The notes beneath the pieces are model-generated. The model searched no databases. It was not told the origin of the DNA and saw only the letters and a list, made by a program, of their open reading frames with translations. Made by a program: the position numbers and the translations under genes. DNA of 64,000 bases, from contig CM032802.1 of assembly GCA_019155185.1 (NCBI GenBank), forward strand, positions 12,939,638 to 13,003,637, given 5' to 3'. This stretch comes from Beaufortia kweichowensis (taxonomy: Eukaryota; Chordata; Actinopteri; Cypriniformes; Gastromyzontidae). This document shows, in pieces, positions 63,130-64,000 of this stretch (the first letter of the stretch is position 1; the number at the start of each line of letters is the position of its first letter).

Positions 63130-63300
63130 TGTTGTTGTGAGTTTCCTCCACGCCAGCAGGTGGCAGAGTTCCCCCGTATCCTGGACGCGCTCGCGCTGTC
63201 CAACCAGACGATTCACTTGACAACTTCCGGCAGAAACATGTGAGAAAACGTGCGTTCTGGACTAATGTGAAATATATCGGAGTGACATCATTTTATAAGT
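63130..63300 (+). promoter_or_regulatory. rbm28 promoter region with ETS and CTCF-like motifs
   Basis: Directly upstream of the RBM28-like start lies a CpG-containing stretch with CCAGCAGGTGGCAG (63,153-63,166, CTCF core-like), CGCGCTCGCG, and ACTTCCGG (63,224-63,231, an ETS/GABP site typical of housekeeping promoters). No TATA box is evident, as expected for a ribosome-biogenesis gene. Confidence 0.55.
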
Positions 63301-63364
63301 GACAGTATTGTTTTTTAAGAAAGTGTGCTGGAGTGCAGAGAAGAGTGAAACCGATCTTCTCAAA

Positions 63365-63482
63365 ATGCCTGCGGTCACTTTATTTGTCAGTAAATTACCT
63401 CCCTCTGCCACCAATGAACATCTGGGGGAAATATTCTCAGAAATAGGACCACTAAAGAATTGCTTTGTTGTCAAGGATAAAG
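63365..63482 (+). CDS. rbm28: RBM28-like RNA-binding protein, first coding exon
   Basis: Encodes MPAVTLFVSKLPPSATNEHL, GEIFSEIGPLKNCFVVKDK: the first half of an RRM, with LFVSKLP as RNP2. Human RBM28 begins similarly (LTLFVGRLPPSA...VGPVKQCFVV). RBM28 is a nucleolar protein linked to spliceosomal snRNPs and 60S ribosome biogenesis (yeast Nop4 relative). The start is the ATG in CTCAAAATGC; the frame is open upstream without a better ATG. Donor GATAAAG|GTGAGA, phase 1. Later exons with RNP1 and further RRMs are beyond the right edge. Confidence 0.88.
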
Positions 63483-64000
63483 GTGAGATGCTGTTATTTT
63501 GTATTAGTCTCTTTGATTTAACGCAGGGCTGCTTAATCCTGTACCTGGAGGTGTGCTCCGCTTTTCTGCAGACTGTTTCCATCTATTTTATAGTTAACAA
63601 GTAAATGTACTGTAATGTACAGTAATGTTAGATTTTTTAAGCTGTATAATAACATTTGAACTTTAATGGTTTAATTTTTATTTATTTTTACAAGTACCAT
63701 GATGAGCTATCCTCTGTTTTCTATTAAAACTATTATAAAATTCCTTTATGTTGTAACATTTTGGGTTTAGGCACCAGTAGGATTTCCTGGTGTTCTATTG
63801 GTTCACATCTGCACGATAACATCCTTCCAATAGAATCCAACACATTACCAGTAAAGACCCACAGAGACCATTATAAGTTCCATTAAAAATCAATATAATT
63901 AGAATTTCTGCTATGGTTTCTATTGTTATTCAAAAGGGATATGTGACTGGTGATATTAAATGCAGTAATTTGATTGAAGAATACATTTAATGTGGGCTGT
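63483..64000 (+). other. first intron of the RBM28-like gene
   Basis: Intronic sequence with a repeat fragment at 63,520-63,590 and CACCAGTAGGATTTCCTGGT-type sequence of probable repeat origin near 63,780. No second exon is reached before the window ends. Confidence 0.6.
63520..63590 (+). repeat. fragment of a common fish interspersed repeat
   Basis: CAGGGCTGCTTAATCCTGTA then CCTGGAGGTG and TTCTGCAGA resemble the start of a teleost repeat (CAGGGTTGCCCAATCCTGTT-like, CCTGGAGATC, TTCCTGCA). It lies in the first intron of the RBM28-like gene. Confidence 0.4.

Overview
The window is vertebrate nuclear DNA from a ray-finned fish, most likely a cyprinid. The evidence is long AT-rich introns with GT-AG junctions, sparse CpG, microsatellites, and zebrafish/carp-type repeats: a TTAA-flanked foldback element with AGGGATAGTTCAC ends, hAT-type MITEs, and an L2-like LINE ending in AAATGTAAATGTAAAT.

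Layout. From about 1.8 kb (more securely 4.6 kb) to 32.9 kb the minus strand carries most of one gene, a MICAL3 orthologue (flavoprotein monooxygenase - CH - LIM - acidic/proline-rich linker - bMERB). I traced about 40 exons or candidate exons by conserved residues, GT-AG borders and reading phase. Exon 1 of the protein is at 32,573-32,848. The last bMERB exons and the stop codon lie beyond the left edge. A CpG-enriched block at about 45.0-45.76 kb with a CRE, an inverted CCAAT box and a good minus-strand donor is a candidate promoter and noncoding first exon, implying a first intron of about 12 kb. From 45.8 to 62.4 kb I see no confident gene, only repeats and microsatellites. At 63,365 on the plus strand the first coding exon of an RBM28-like nucleolar RNA-binding protein begins and continues past the right edge.

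How it fits together. MICAL3 enzymes oxidise actin methionines through an FAD/NADPH domain and bind Rab8-family GTPases through the C-terminal bMERB coiled coil. Here the enzymatic/CH part is a fixed set of asymmetric exons, while the linkers hold long runs of symmetric exons (all phase 0 between CH and LIM, all phase 1 between the acidic exon and the proline-rich exon), a layout suited to combinatorial splicing. Four single-base indels break the frame in three conserved exons (31,266; about 20,205; about 11,070; about 9,510). With all splice sites intact, base-level assembly error is the likeliest cause; recent pseudogenisation of an ohnologue is the alternative.

The introns hold transposon remains: a MITE nested in another (6.75-7.86 kb), a 5'-truncated antisense LINE (11.56-13.38 kb), a TTAA foldback element (23.0 kb), and hAT-like elements (27.7 and 33.6 kb, the latter with a BED-finger remnant).
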